From Comamonadaceae bacterium (GTDB lineage: Bacteria; Pseudomonadota; Gammaproteobacteria; Burkholderiales; Burkholderiaceae_C): a DNA stretch of 42,200 nucleotides. The translations under genes were made by a program, and so were the position numbers. Each line of letters opens with the position of its first letter. Within the stretch, counting starts at the first letter, position 1. Where the stretch lies: assembly GCA_015999985.1 (NCBI GenBank), contig JAECRA010000037.1, positions 1 through 42,200 on the forward strand, in the 5' to 3' direction. Positions 18,322 to 27,568 of this stretch are shown one piece after another. The notes under the pieces are model-generated. The model was not told where the DNA came from and searched no databases. It worked only from the letters and a program-made list of their open reading frames with translations.

Positions 18322-18795
18322 ATGAACATCGTGACCGAGATCCGTTCCGCGCGTTTTCCTGCTGACCTTCAGAAAGTCATCGAAATCTTTCGCGAGTATG
18401 TGGCCAGTCCGACGGTCAGCCTCGATTTTCAGGATTACGAGGCTGAGTTTGCACAGCTCCCCGGAAAGTATGCGGAGCCCGACGGGCGAATTATTCTTGC
18501 TTGGCAACAAGATGCGGTGGTGGGCTGTGCGGCACTGCGCGCAGTTGGCAGTGGCCACTGTGAGCTCAAGCGCGTCTACGTTCGCCCTGCTGGCAGAGGC
18601 CAGCACATTGGTCGGCATCTGGTGGAAAAAATGATTCAGGAGGCTCGGTCTGCGGGCTACGTGAAGATGTCCCTGGATGTGCTGCCTGAGTTTGCGGCTG
18701 CGCAGCAGCTTTATGAGTCCTTGGGATTTGAGCCTGCGCCAGCAGTCAGCTACAACCCCGTCGTTGGAACCAAGTTCCTGGCGATCAGCCTGTAG
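18322..18795 (+). CDS. GNAT-family N-acetyltransferase
   Basis: This 157-aa single-domain acetyltransferase has the acetyl-CoA-binding stretch RVYVRPAGRGQHIGRHLVEK (about 84-103) with the R/Q-x-x-G-x-G/A loop at 92-97, followed by LYESLGFEPAP in the last third. It transfers acetyl from acetyl-CoA to an amine; the substrate is unknown. It is monocistronic and divergent from the aldehyde dehydrogenase gene. Confidence 0.88.
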   Translation: MNIVTEIRSARFPADLQKVIEIFREYVASPTVSLDFQDYEAEFAQLPGKYAEPDGRIILAWQQDAVVGCAALRAVGSGHCELKRVYVRPAGRGQHIGRHLVEKMIQEARSAGYVKMSLDVLPEFAAAQQLYESLGFEPAPAVSYNPVVGTKFLAISL

Positions 18796-18824
18796 ACGGG
18801 ACTGGGGCAGGGCAGGCCGGCGGC

Positions 18825-19349
18825 TCAGTGGGCAGCGGTTACTGGTCCCAGGCGCGTGGGGCCGACGCGCGTTTCGATTTCGTCCTGAAGGGCACGGCGA
18901 AACCCCAGCAGAAAAAGCAGTTCAGCCGCAACGAACAACGGGCCGATCAGCAAGCCCATGATGTCATCCACAAAAGCCGGTTTACGCCCTTCGAAGATAT
19001 GGCCGACAAATTGAATGACCCAGCCCAATAGAAATAAGCCGATGCCGACCCCGAGCCATGTGGCGATGGATTGGCTAGCTGCTGCTTCGGCCACCAGCAG
19101 GCCCAGGAAAAGCCATGCGGCCATCAACCAGCCCAGGGGCCTGTCGAGCCTAAGGTAGTAGAGAGCCACCGCCACGCTGAGCAAGAGGGCAGGTGTCAGT
19201 GGAACGGGCCCCAGCATCCACGCTGGACGCGCAAGCAACACCTGAACAGCCAGGACGATCATGGGGATGCCCACAAAATGCGTGGCAATGTTGCGCCTTT
19301 CCCGGTGGTAGGCAGCGTAGTTTGCCAGTTGATCGACCAAGGTTTTCAT
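18825..19349 (-). CDS. Mpo1-like (DUF962) membrane protein
   Basis: The 174-aa protein has four or more hydrophobic helices. In yeast, Mpo1 is an Fe(II) dioxygenase shortening 2-hydroxy fatty acids. The metal-ligand pattern of that family is present: H15 and H24 in YHRERRNIATHFVGIP, and Q113, H117 and E120 in QFVGHIFEGRKPAF. The start is set at 19349 because GAAGG lies 6 nt upstream; the in-frame ATG at 19391 would add 14 uncharacteristic residues. The activity in bacteria is inferred from the family. Confidence 0.85.
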   Translation of the reverse strand: MKTLVDQLANYAAYHRERRNIATHFVGIPMIVLAVQVLLARPAWMLGPVPLTPALLLSVAVALYYLRLDRPLGWLMAAWLFLGLLVAEAAASQSIATWLGVGIGLFLLGWVIQFVGHIFEGRKPAFVDDIMGLLIGPLFVAAELLFLLGFRRALQDEIETRVGPTRLGPVTAAH

Positions 19350-19424
19350 GCAAGGCCTTCTTTCCTGAATGGGTGCTGATCGTGTGCGCACATCCTAAAG
19401 CGGAACTGGCCTTGATTCAATCAG

Positions 19425-20198
19425 TCATTCCCAGGGTCGCAAATCAAGAAAGCGTTGCCAAAGAACCAGCCATGGCGCCCATTGGTGACCGCCCGGGGTT
19501 ACGAACACCTGTTCGGGAGGCAGTGCTGCTGCCAGCAACCGGTGGCTGAAAGCGAAGCGGTCGGTATCGCCATAGCCAAGGTAAAGCGGCAGACGCTTGT
19601 CAGAAGAGCTGGCGTGCGCACGCAGCCATTGCCAGAGCGCGAGATCATGCGTGTCGGCATTAGGCAACTCCCCATTCCATGAGCGCAGGCCCCCGGCGTC
19701 GTGGATGGCCGCCGGCAGGTCTCGTCGCCCCAAAAAGGGTGCCATGACGAACACACCTTCGATCAGCTCAGCGTGCTCCCGGGCAAACAGAAGAGACCCA
19801 TAGCCGCCCAAGGAAATACCCGCCATCCATATGCGTTTATAGCCCAGGGTACGCGCTGGAGCCACGACTTCATCATGCAGGCGCTGCACGATTTGCTGAG
19901 CCGTGTAGTAGCCTGTGTGGGCATCTACGAGTTGCAGGTCGACGGGCAGGTTTCGCTCGCGCAAGGCTTGGACAAACCCTTGTTCTACGAAGTCCCTCGG
20001 CGTGTCATAGGCCCCAGGGAGCAAAACAATCAGCGTATCGGAACGGCGTGCGGGGTCCGCACGCTCCATCTGGCTATCCATGGGTGTTTTGAGGGGGCGT
20101 GGCAACAAGGCGCAGGCAGAAATCAGAGGAGCCAGAGCTAGCGCGGCTGTAAAGCTGCGCCGGCTCGAGGGGTGGACAGTGGGTTCCCCGCCGTTCAT
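19425..20198 (-). CDS. Alpha/beta-hydrolase, predicted lipoprotein
   Basis: This 257-aa protein has a signal SRRSFTAALALAPLISAC; the lipobox LISAC puts the lipidated cysteine at 29, and the twin arginine suggests Tat export. The hydrolase triad is S129 in GISLGG, D211 or D213 in GYGDTDRF, and H238 in GGHQW. The fold resembles small esterases/carboxylesterases; the substrate is unknown. The UbiE-like methyltransferase gene lies 45 bp upstream on the same strand, so they may be cotranscribed. Confidence 0.8.
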   Translation of the reverse strand: MNGGEPTVHPSSRRSFTAALALAPLISACALLPRPLKTPMDSQMERADPARRSDTLIVLLPGAYDTPRDFVEQGFVQALRERNLPVDLQLVDAHTGYYTAQQIVQRLHDEVVAPARTLGYKRIWMAGISLGGYGSLLFAREHAELIEGVFVMAPFLGRRDLPAAIHDAGGLRSWNGELPNADTHDLALWQWLRAHASSSDKRLPLYLGYGDTDRFAFSHRLLAAALPPEQVFVTPGGHQWAPWLVLWQRFLDLRPWE

Positions 20199-20243
20199 GG
20201 TGCTGCTTTATTGGATGAACTGCGCAGAATCAGGCCACAGGTA

Positions 20244-21008
20244 TTAAAGCGGCTTGCGAGCTCGGTACTCGGAAAAAATACCCAGCTCCACGTACCGGTT
20301 GACATTTTCCAGCCCGGCTGCGTTCATGGTTTCCATGATGCGGGCCGGCGGGGCGCAGGCTTCGATGCTGTCCCAGTAGTAGCGCCAGATGCGCGGTGTG
20401 TGGGCACCGGCTCCCCGCAGCTTGGCTACGAGGGGTACCCAACCGCGCATGTAGCCTTTCAAGAGGACCGTTCCCAGCCCGCTTTCGGGTTTGGTGATTT
20501 CCAGTACACACAGGCGGCCACCTGGCTTGAGCACGCGATGAAACTCGCTGAACGCGGCGCTCAAGTCGCTGATATGGCGAAGTGCATAGCCCATGCTGAT
20601 GAAGTCGGCGCTGGCATCTGGAAGGGGGATGCTTTCAGCTTTGCCTTCGACCAGCTTGACCTTGGAGGCCAGGGGGCTGGCACCCATCATGGCGGGGCTC
20701 GGGTCAACGCCCGTCAGCAAATCGGGGCTGCCTATGATGCTGATGGCCTGCGTGGCCACCAGCCCTGTCCCAAAGCCCACGTCCACCACCCGCATGCCTG
20801 GCGCGAGGCCCGCACGTTCGAGTGCCCGGCGCCGATACCAGGGGCCGCTCCCCAGGGCCAGTGTGCGCTCCACTCGGTCATAGTCAGACGCAGTACTGTC
20901 GAAAATCTCGCGCAGAAAGCCTGCACGTTCTTCTTCGGTACGGTAATAGCCTTCGATAGGCTGATGCGGCGCGCGCACTGGCTCCGCAGATTCTTTTGAG
21001 GCGCTCAT
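20244..21008 (-). CDS. UbiE/COQ5-like SAM-dependent methyltransferase
   Basis: This 254-aa class I methyltransferase has motif I VVDVGFGTG (74-82), D of GVDPSP binding the SAM ribose, and GYALRHISD with FHRVLKPGGRLCVLE as in UbiE/COQ5. It resembles the C-methylase of ubiquinone/menaquinone synthesis, but the motif departs from the canonical DVAGGTG and the protein has a divergent C-terminus. A dedicated UbiE may exist elsewhere, so a quinone role is not claimed. It is likely in a transcript with the hydrolase downstream. Confidence 0.75.
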   Translation of the reverse strand: MSASKESAEPVRAPHQPIEGYYRTEEERAGFLREIFDSTASDYDRVERTLALGSGPWYRRRALERAGLAPGMRVVDVGFGTGLVATQAISIIGSPDLLTGVDPSPAMMGASPLASKVKLVEGKAESIPLPDASADFISMGYALRHISDLSAAFSEFHRVLKPGGRLCVLEITKPESGLGTVLLKGYMRGWVPLVAKLRGAGAHTPRIWRYYWDSIEACAPPARIMETMNAAGLENVNRYVELGIFSEYRARKPL

Positions 21009-21091
21009 GAAAGGGTTTACCAGTTGTATTTTTGCTCGACTGAATCACGCAGGCGCATGACTCTAACCACCCTATCTTGCCATGGGCGTGA

Positions 21092-21532
21092 TTATTTGGG
21101 TGACTGTGTGGCGCGGCGCTGCACACTTGCCACGTAGGCATCGCCGTCGGGCGCCTGGCGGCGACTTTGAGCGTCGGCCAGCATTTGACCCAGGCATTCC
21201 ATGACTTCATGGTGGGCTTCATGCAGGCTACCTCGTCTGGCCGCGAGCAGCTCTACTGCCTGCCTGATGCCTCGTGGCTGGTCAATGCTGCACTGCTCAC
21301 TGATGGCCAGGTGCATGGAGAGGTGCAAAAAAGGGTTGCCGCCCACGGCTCCGTCGCCGTAATTGCGCGCTACAGCGGCCTCGGCGTCAGCGAAATCGGG
21401 GTGCCATTCAGGGTGTTCGGCCATCCACCCCGAAGCCAGCGTTTCGATGGCTTCCATGGGTTGAGCGGCCCGGGATTTGGCCCAGGCGCCGCAAAAAAAG
21501 CGGCGAACGTCGGCTTGGCTGGGATTGAACAT
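21092..21532 (-). CDS. DUF1841 family protein
   Basis: This 146-aa soluble protein of unknown function starts MFNPSQADVRRFF and contains NPFLHLSMHLAISEQ, SIDQPRGIR and HEVMECLGQML, all conserved features of DUF1841, which is widespread in betaproteobacteria. The start is placed at 21532 because family members begin MFNPS; the longer frame to 21586 adds an Arg-rich stretch not seen in the family. The conserved His residues suggest a metal site, unproven. It is divergent from the thiolase gene. Confidence 0.88.
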   Translation of the reverse strand: MFNPSQADVRRFFCGAWAKSRAAQPMEAIETLASGWMAEHPEWHPDFADAEAAVARNYGDGAVGGNPFLHLSMHLAISEQCSIDQPRGIRQAVELLAARRGSLHEAHHEVMECLGQMLADAQSRRQAPDGDAYVASVQRRATQSPK

Positions 21533-21710
21533 GGGCGGCAAGCGTAGCACGCGGCGCCGGCGGATGAACGCACAATCGCATAACATCGTCGGTTGAGCCC
21601 GTAGGAATTCCCTTCAAAACCCCTCGCGGCGCCAGGTCATTGCGGCCGGTATCGGCGAAGTGTTTTCAAGAGAATTCCTAGTCAATTGTTCCAAAGAGGA
21701 GAATTTTTCC

Positions 21711-22913
21711 GTGAAACAAGCCTTCATCTGTGACGCTATCCGTACCCCTTTTGGTCGCTATGGCGGCTCCCTGAGCAGCGTCCGCACAGACGATCTGGGC
21801 GCCATCCCCCTGAAGGCACTGATGGAGCGCAACCCCAATGTGGATTGGCAAGCAGTGCAGGACGTGATCTATGGCTGTGCGAACCAGGCGGGCGAAGACA
21901 ACCGCAACGTGGCGCACATGAGCAGCCTGCTCGCCGGCCTGCCTATTGAGGTGCCTGGCGCCACGATCAACCGTCTGTGCGGCTCAGGTCTGGATGCGGT
22001 GGGCACTGCTGCACGCGCCATCAAGGCCGGAGAGGCGCTGATGATGATCGCGGGTGGCGTGGAAAGCATGAGCCGCGCCCCCTTTGTCATGCCCAAGGCA
22101 GAAACCGCCTTCAGCCGCGCCAACGCGGTCTACGACACCACCATCGGCTGGCGCTTTGTCAACAAATTGATGAAGGCCAAATACGGTGTGGATTCCATGC
22201 CTGAGACGGCCGAAAACGTGGCTACCGACTACAAAATCGAGCGCGAAGCCCAGGACAAGATGGCCATGAACAGCCAACTGCGCGCCGTGGCAGCTCAAAA
22301 GGCCGGCCACCTGGCGCGGGAAATCACGCCCGTGAGCATTGCGCAGAAAAAAGGCGATCCGCTGATCGTCGACAAAGATGAGCATCCTCGCGAAACCAGC
22401 CTCGAAAAGCTGGCCGCCCTCAAAGGTGTGGTTCGCCCTGACGGTACGGTGACTGCTGGCAATGCCAGCGGCGTCAATGACGGTGCCTGCGCTTTGCTGC
22501 TGGCGGACGAGTCCAGTGCTGCCAAATACGGCCTGACACCCAAGGCGCGCGTGGTGGGCATGGCTACTGCGGGTGTCGCACCACGCGTGATGGGTATTGG
22601 TCCTGCGCCTGCGACCGAGAAAGTCTTGGCGCTGACGGGCCTGACCATGGACCAGATCGACGTGATCGAACTCAACGAAGCCTTTGCCGCACAAGGCCTT
22701 GCAGTGCTGCGCATGTTGGGCCTGAAAGACGAAGACGAGCGCGTCAACGCCTGGGGCGGCGCAATCGCTCTGGGGCATCCTCTCGGGGCTTCTGGCGCGC
22801 GTTTGGCCACTACCGCCGTGAACCGCCTGCACTCACAAGGTGGGCGCTACGCACTGTGCACCATGTGCATCGGAGTGGGCCAGGGCATCGCGGTGATTCT
22901 CGAGAAGGTGTGA
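21711..22913 (+). CDS. pcaF: Acetyl-CoA acyltransferase, 3-oxoadipyl-CoA thiolase type
   Basis: This 400-aa thiolase cleaves a 3-oxoacyl-CoA with CoA; the closest pattern is 3-oxoadipyl-CoA thiolase of the beta-ketoadipate or phenylacetate pathway (IRTPFGRYGGSLSSVRTDDL, and NRLCGSGLDAV). Catalytic residues are C90, H356 (GHPLGASGAR) and C386 (MCIGVGQG). GTG at 21711 is chosen as start because AGAGGAGA precedes it at 21695-21702; the frame is open to a GTG at 21660, but that would add 17 residues absent from the family. No other aromatic degradation gene is nearby, so the pathway assignment is less sure than the enzyme class. Confidence 0.88.
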   Translation: MKQAFICDAIRTPFGRYGGSLSSVRTDDLGAIPLKALMERNPNVDWQAVQDVIYGCANQAGEDNRNVAHMSSLLAGLPIEVPGATINRLCGSGLDAVGTAARAIKAGEALMMIAGGVESMSRAPFVMPKAETAFSRANAVYDTTIGWRFVNKLMKAKYGVDSMPETAENVATDYKIEREAQDKMAMNSQLRAVAAQKAGHLAREITPVSIAQKKGDPLIVDKDEHPRETSLEKLAALKGVVRPDGTVTAGNASGVNDGACALLLADESSAAKYGLTPKARVVGMATAGVAPRVMGIGPAPATEKVLALTGLTMDQIDVIELNEAFAAQGLAVLRMLGLKDEDERVNAWGGAIALGHPLGASGARLATTAVNRLHSQGGRYALCTMCIGVGQGIAVILEKV

Positions 22914-22919
22914 ATTAGT

Positions 22920-22945
22920 CTCCGCGCGGTGAATGCCGCGCGGAG
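22920..22945 (+). terminator. GC-rich hairpin after the thiolase gene
   Basis: CTCCGCGCGG (22920-22929) pairs perfectly with CCGCGCGGAG (22936-22945) around a 6-nt loop, 7 bp past the stop. The following bases (ATTCTGCTATT) are a poor U tract, so it may end transcription only partly or protect the mRNA end. Confidence 0.6.
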
Positions 22946-22983
22946 ATTCTGCTATTCACCGCTCCCGAGAGTTGGAATAACTT

Positions 22984-24135
22984 TTGCTGGGGGAAGATGT
23001 GAGTGCTGAGAAACGCTTGAATATTCTCTTCACCAATAATACGCTTGATATTAGAGGTGGGTCGGAAATGGTCATTCTTGATTTGGCGAAGGAGTTTCGC
23101 CGTCGAGGCCATTTTCCTATGGCGTTCAGCACGAAGCTGGGACAGATCGAGAAAGAACTCAAGCAGGCATGCATACCAGTGGTGTCCAATCTGGATGCCA
23201 TAGGAAATGCCCCGGACATCATTCATGGTCAGCACCATCTGGAGGCTATGGCCGCCATGGCGTATTTCCATGATACGCCTGCCATTTATGTATGCCATGG
23301 CTGGTTCCCCTGGATGGAAACTCCGCCCGTATTCTCAAATATAAAAAAATATGTGGCTGTTGGTGAGTTGACTCGCGAGCATATTTCAAATAGCTGCGCA
23401 GTCAAACGGGAAGATATATCCATTATTCCTAATTTTGTAGACCTTGAGAAATTCGAGGTCAAGCAGCAAATAAACAGAATTCCCGTTGCTGCAGCCATAT
23501 TCGGCAATAGTATCGGTAAGAACAGCACACTGGTGAGGTCGGTCGCTGAAGCCTGCAACCTGGCCGGCATGAAAAGGCTGGATTTATATGGGCTGCGAGC
23601 AGGAAACCCCATCAATAATCCGCAGGAAGTGCTGCCGAACTATGACATTGTCTTTTCAGCAGGCCGGTGCGCAATCGAGGCCATGTCCGTGGGTAACGCG
23701 GTCATCATCTGCGACGAGTCCGGTGTGGCGGAAATGATTCGGCCGGAAAACATGGCCGGCATGTTTGGGCGCTTTGGCTCCAGTTCTCTGCGCAAGGAGC
23801 GGTTGAATGCGGATTTTCTCTGCAAGGAAATCAGAAAATACGACGCAGCAGGCGTTCGACAGGTGACCGATTGGATCCGGGAGAAGGTCGATCTTCGACA
23901 TGCTGCGGATCGTTACGAAAGCGTCTATCGCGAGGCCATGGGATGCCCGAGGGTGGAGATGCTAAATGGTATTTCGGGAAGAGATCAGCGCTTTGTCGAT
24001 GTGGGCAAATACCTTGCCTCTCTTGCCGCGACGATCAAAGGCTTCGAGGCGGAGAGCTACAGGCTGAATCAACTGGTGGATGAGCTGCAAGGACAACGTA
24101 GTCCCGCCGATCGATCAACTCCGCCAAACCGGTAA
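22984..24135 (+). CDS. Glycosyltransferase, GT4-like (GT-B fold)
   Basis: This 383-aa protein begins with NILFTNNTLDIRGGSEMV, the N-terminal strand and GGSE donor-domain loop of GT4-like transferases. The C-terminal half has GRCAIEAMSVGNAVIICDE, the acidic E-x-x-x-G-x-x-V motif that contacts the nucleotide sugar. The last 40 residues look like a coiled or charged tail. The sugar and acceptor are unknown. The start may be TTG 22984 or GTG 22999. Many segments (for example 23330-23480) are visibly more AT-rich than flanking genes, which suggests later acquisition. Its 3' end overlaps the convergent TRIC gene by 21 bp. Confidence 0.8.
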   Translation: MLGEDVSAEKRLNILFTNNTLDIRGGSEMVILDLAKEFRRRGHFPMAFSTKLGQIEKELKQACIPVVSNLDAIGNAPDIIHGQHHLEAMAAMAYFHDTPAIYVCHGWFPWMETPPVFSNIKKYVAVGELTREHISNSCAVKREDISIIPNFVDLEKFEVKQQINRIPVAAAIFGNSIGKNSTLVRSVAEACNLAGMKRLDLYGLRAGNPINNPQEVLPNYDIVFSAGRCAIEAMSVGNAVIICDESGVAEMIRPENMAGMFGRFGSSSLRKERLNADFLCKEIRKYDAAGVRQVTDWIREKVDLRHAADRYESVYREAMGCPRVEMLNGISGRDQRFVDVGKYLASLAATIKGFEAESYRLNQLVDELQGQRSPADRSTPPNR

Positions 24136-24765
24136 TTGCCAGCCGTGGTGCACCGACAACATGCGCAGTCCGGCGGTGACCGCCACAGTGGTGCTCAGGG
24201 CAAGCCAGGCGGGGCTACCCACATCTAACAGCAACAAATGGAGCCAGCCGCCCACAAACGCCCAAAGGGCATAAGGGCGATGGTCGCTCAAGGCCTTCGG
24301 AATCTCATTGCACAGCACATCGCGCAGTACGCCGCCGAAGCAACTGGTCGTCACACCCATCAGCACTGCTATCAACGCAGGTTGCTGCAGGCTCACACTC
24401 AGATCCACACCGACGGCCGTAAAAAGTCCCAAGCCAATCGCATCCGGCCACAAAATCGCTCGTTCGGTGAGTTTCAGGTGGCGCTGGCGCATGAAGAACA
24501 TGGCCAACACGCATACCGCCAGCGTGGCCCATAGAAACTCAATATGGCGCACCCAGAAAAATGGCCGCTGATCGAGCAGCAGATCCCGTAATGTTCCGCC
24601 GCCAAATGCAGCAGCGAAGGCCACCACACAGACCCCTACCGCATCCAGCCGCTTGCGCCCCGCTTCGATCACCCCCGAGAGCGCAAATGCGAGCGTCGCT
24701 GCCAGCTCCAACGTAGTATTCAGGTGAGAGCTCCAGGGGAGTTGCGATGGATCGGGCAGGTTCAT
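24115..24765 (-). CDS. TRIC-family (UPF0126) membrane cation channel
   Basis: This 216-aa membrane protein has about seven hydrophobic helices arranged as two repeats. Each carries the Gly-rich signature: FGGGTLRD (55-61) and FGGVLRDVLCNEIP (143-156). Prokaryotic TRIC proteins are trimeric K+ channels; this assignment is by family. Its last 7 codons are overlapped by the tail of the glycosyltransferase on the other strand. Confidence 0.9.
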   Translation of the reverse strand: MNLPDPSQLPWSSHLNTTLELAATLAFALSGVIEAGRKRLDAVGVCVVAFAAAFGGGTLRDLLLDQRPFFWVRHIEFLWATLAVCVLAMFFMRQRHLKLTERAILWPDAIGLGLFTAVGVDLSVSLQQPALIAVLMGVTTSCFGGVLRDVLCNEIPKALSDHRPYALWAFVGGWLHLLLLDVGSPAWLALSTTVAVTAGLRMLSVHHGWQLPVWRS

Positions 24766-24873
24766 GAGGCGGTATTGTGCCTACAGGCATGATCGCTGTG
24801 CGAAAGAGCTGATATGCGTACAGTTGCGCGCTGTGAATACTGTCCTTAATACGCGCTCTGCGGGAGTTTTTTC

Positions 24874-25626
24874 TTGAGCCTTCCATTCATCACGGACTGG
24901 CAGTTTTATGCTGCAGCGGTTCCGGCAGTATTGCTGCTGGGCATAGGGAAAAGCGGTTTTGGGGCAGGCTTTGGCTCGTTGGCGGTGCCCATGATGGCAC
25001 TGGTCGTCAGCGTACCGCAGGCGGCAGCCATTCTGATGCCCGTTCTTTTGCTGATGGATCTCCTGGGTCTGGCTGCGTTTCGCAAGGACTTCGACCGATC
25101 GCTTTTGAAATTCCTGTTGCCTTGGGCCCTGGTGGGTATCGTCATCGGCACGCTCTCGTTCAAGCTGCTTGATGCCAAGTGGGTCGCTGGCTTGGTAGGG
25201 GTGTTCACGCTCCTTTTTCTGGCGCAACGCCTGTTGTTCAAACCAAAGGCCGGGGGCGAACCTCCTGCGCGATGGGTCGGGGCGGTGCTGACCACCATCT
25301 CTGGCTTCACGAGCTTTGTCGCCCATGCGGGCGGGCCTCCGCTCAACGCTTATGTCATCCCCCTGGGACTGAAACCGGTAGTTTTCACAGGGACCATGGC
25401 CTATCTGTTTTTCGTGATCAATGTCTCGAAGTGGGTTCCGTATGCCTGGCTTGGTTTGTTGGACTGGCGCAACATGCTCACTTCGTTGGTCCTTCTGCCG
25501 CTGGCCCCGTTGGGGGTTTGGATCGGCATTCGCATTGCCCGCCGGATCGATCAAAAGCTTTTCTACCGATTGATCTACGTCGGCATGTTTCTGACCGGCA
25601 TCAAGCTGGTGTGGGATATGTTTTAG
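24874..25626 (+). CDS. TauE/SafE-family sulfite/anion exporter
   Basis: This 250-aa protein has about seven to eight transmembrane helices. The family transports sulfite, sulfoacetate or similar anions. Repeated motifs GIGKSGFGAGFGSLAVP near the N-terminus and SHAGG-like VAHAGGPPLNAYVIP in the middle define TauE/SafE. The start is TTG at 24874, with GGGAG about 8 nt upstream; no ATG gives the full first helix. The substrate is unknown. It converges on the antiporter gene. Confidence 0.9.
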   Translation: MSLPFITDWQFYAAAVPAVLLLGIGKSGFGAGFGSLAVPMMALVVSVPQAAAILMPVLLLMDLLGLAAFRKDFDRSLLKFLLPWALVGIVIGTLSFKLLDAKWVAGLVGVFTLLFLAQRLLFKPKAGGEPPARWVGAVLTTISGFTSFVAHAGGPPLNAYVIPLGLKPVVFTGTMAYLFFVINVSKWVPYAWLGLLDWRNMLTSLVLLPLAPLGVWIGIRIARRIDQKLFYRLIYVGMFLTGIKLVWDMF

Positions 25627-25645
25627 GCATACGGCAGAACGTTGA

Positions 25646-27499
25646 TCACAGCGGATCTTGAGGAGCAAATCGCTGAGAATCAGCGTGGGGTTCCAGTTTT
25701 TCCTTGGCTGCGTGTTCAACCCGCGCTGCCCGGTCAGCGGCCATTTGATCCTGCAACTCCCGCCGGCCGCGCCGGGCCAGAGCCAGCACAGCTTCTTCGT
25801 CCCGATAGATCGGATGGGAGAGTTCAAGCAGGCCCAGGTTGTGCTCTCGAAAGCTATGCACACGATCCGCGGCTTCGTCATCGTCCATTCCCAGCGCGTG
25901 CATCACGTCTTTAGCGGACAGCAGGCTGCTCTCGAACAGCTCACGTTGAACGTAGTTCACGCCGCGCTCCTTGATCTCGTGCCACTGAGTGACATCTCGC
26001 GCGCGCGCGACGATTTTCAACTGTGGAAATTGCTCGCGTGCCAACTCGATGATCTTCAAGGCTTGCTCGGGATCATCGATGGCGACAACGAGTACCTTGG
26101 CTTGTGCGGCGCCAGCCGTGCGCAGCAGGTCCAATCGCGTTGCGTCACCGTAGAACACCCGGTAGTCAAATCGGCGGGTTTGCTGGATCAGCTCGGCGTC
26201 GTGATCCAGCACCGTGACTTTCATGCCATTGGCCAGGAGCGTCCTGCCAATGATTTGTCCATATCGTCCGAACCCGGCAATGATGACCGGTGCGGCCTCC
26301 GGGGTCTCTAGTTCATTCAATGGCACCCGGTGTCGTGCAAGGCGTGGCACCACCCAACGGTCGGCCAGCAGCAGCAAGATGGGGGTGAGCAGCATGGACA
26401 GGACCACGGCGCCTGTCAGCAGCGAGGCCGTCGCTTCCGAGAACACTCGGGAGCCGACGGCTGTCTGAAACACCACGAACGCGAATTCTCCCCCTTGCGC
26501 CAGAAGCAGAGTGAAGATGGGGCATTCTTCTCGTGGCAGGCCCATGGCTCGTGCCAGCCCGGCCACGACTGCAAATTTGATGAGCATGAAGCCGGCGAGG
26601 ATGCCAAGCACCTTGAGGGGTGAATCCAGAAGTACATTGAGATCCAGGCTCATGCCTACGGCCATGAAAAACAAGCCGAGCAGCAAGCCCTTGAAGGGTT
26701 CTATGTCAGTTTCAAGCTCGTGGCGATATTCGCTGTCAGCCAGCACCACGCCGGCAAGAAAAGCGCCCAAGGCCATCGACAGGCCCACTGCCTCCATGAA
26801 GGCTGAGACCCCCACTACAAACAACAGGGAGGCTGCAGTGAAGATTTCCTGTCTGCCGCTGCGGGCAATCCAGTGCAGAAATGGGTTGAGCAGCAGACGC
26901 CCACTCGCCAGAATGGCGACCACGGCACCGATCGCGCGCAGGGCGTGTGTCCAGCCGTCTCCACTTTGGTTAGGCGTGTTTCCCAGAAGAGGCAGCAGAG
27001 CCAGTATGGGGATCGCCGCCACGTCCTGAAACAAAAGGATTGAAAACCCGGCTTCGCCGCTGGTGGTGCGCATGAGATTGCGCTCCTGGATGACCTGCAG
27101 CGCGCTGGCGGTCGAAGAAAGCGCCAGACCCAGGGCTGCGGCCAGTGCGATTTGCCAGGGAACGCCGAATACTCCTACAGCTGCTCCGGTCATCACGGCA
27201 GCACAGCCTGCCACCTGAATCGATCCCCAACCGAAAATGGGACGTCGCAGTGCCCAAAGCCGGCGGGGCTCCAGTTCCAGGCCGACCAGGAAAAGCATCA
27301 TCACCACACCGAACTCTGCGAAATGCAGCGTGTCCTGGACGTCGCTCACCAGTGCCAGCGCATGGGGCCCGATCACAATCCCGGCAGCCAGATATCCCAT
27401 GATGGAGCCCATTCCCAAACGGGAAAAAAGCGGGACAGCAATGACGGCAGCGCCCAGGAAGACAAGGCTGAAGAACATCCAGCTGGAAGGGTTATGCAT
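25646..27499 (-). CDS. CPA2-family cation:proton antiporter with TrkA-N domain (KefB/KefC type)
   Basis: This 617-aa inner-membrane transporter has residues 1 to about 390 as a Na+/H+ exchanger-type bundle of about 12 helices (PLFSRLGMGSIMGYLAAGIVIGP at the start, FQDVAAIPIL and GLELEPRRL inside). VIIAGFGRYGQIIGRTLL at 405-422 opens a Rossmann TrkA-N/RCK domain that senses nucleotide or glutathione adducts in KefB/C, continuing to about 520. The ATG at 27499 is used; the frame runs open to 27886 but that part is antisense to the ParA-like gene. Likely role: K+/H+ exchange under electrophile or pH stress. The KefF/KefG ancillary subunit is not adjacent. Confidence 0.92.
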   Translation of the reverse strand: MHNPSSWMFFSLVFLGAAVIAVPLFSRLGMGSIMGYLAAGIVIGPHALALVSDVQDTLHFAEFGVVMMLFLVGLELEPRRLWALRRPIFGWGSIQVAGCAAVMTGAAVGVFGVPWQIALAAALGLALSSTASALQVIQERNLMRTTSGEAGFSILLFQDVAAIPILALLPLLGNTPNQSGDGWTHALRAIGAVVAILASGRLLLNPFLHWIARSGRQEIFTAASLLFVVGVSAFMEAVGLSMALGAFLAGVVLADSEYRHELETDIEPFKGLLLGLFFMAVGMSLDLNVLLDSPLKVLGILAGFMLIKFAVVAGLARAMGLPREECPIFTLLLAQGGEFAFVVFQTAVGSRVFSEATASLLTGAVVLSMLLTPILLLLADRWVVPRLARHRVPLNELETPEAAPVIIAGFGRYGQIIGRTLLANGMKVTVLDHDAELIQQTRRFDYRVFYGDATRLDLLRTAGAAQAKVLVVAIDDPEQALKIIELAREQFPQLKIVARARDVTQWHEIKERGVNYVQRELFESSLLSAKDVMHALGMDDDEAADRVHSFREHNLGLLELSHPIYRDEEAVLALARRGRRELQDQMAADRAARVEHAAKEKLEPHADSQRFAPQDPL

Positions 27500-27568
27500 G
27501 CCGCTAACATACTGGAAAGCAAGGCGGGTGTGCAGAATCCCGCTCAAACATTTCAAGAAGGCGGTCCA

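Noticed and set aside
24781..25881. 366-codon minus-strand frame across the TauE/SafE gene
   Set aside because: It is antisense to a well-supported permease; its composition is low-complexity Arg/Gln-rich with no family features.
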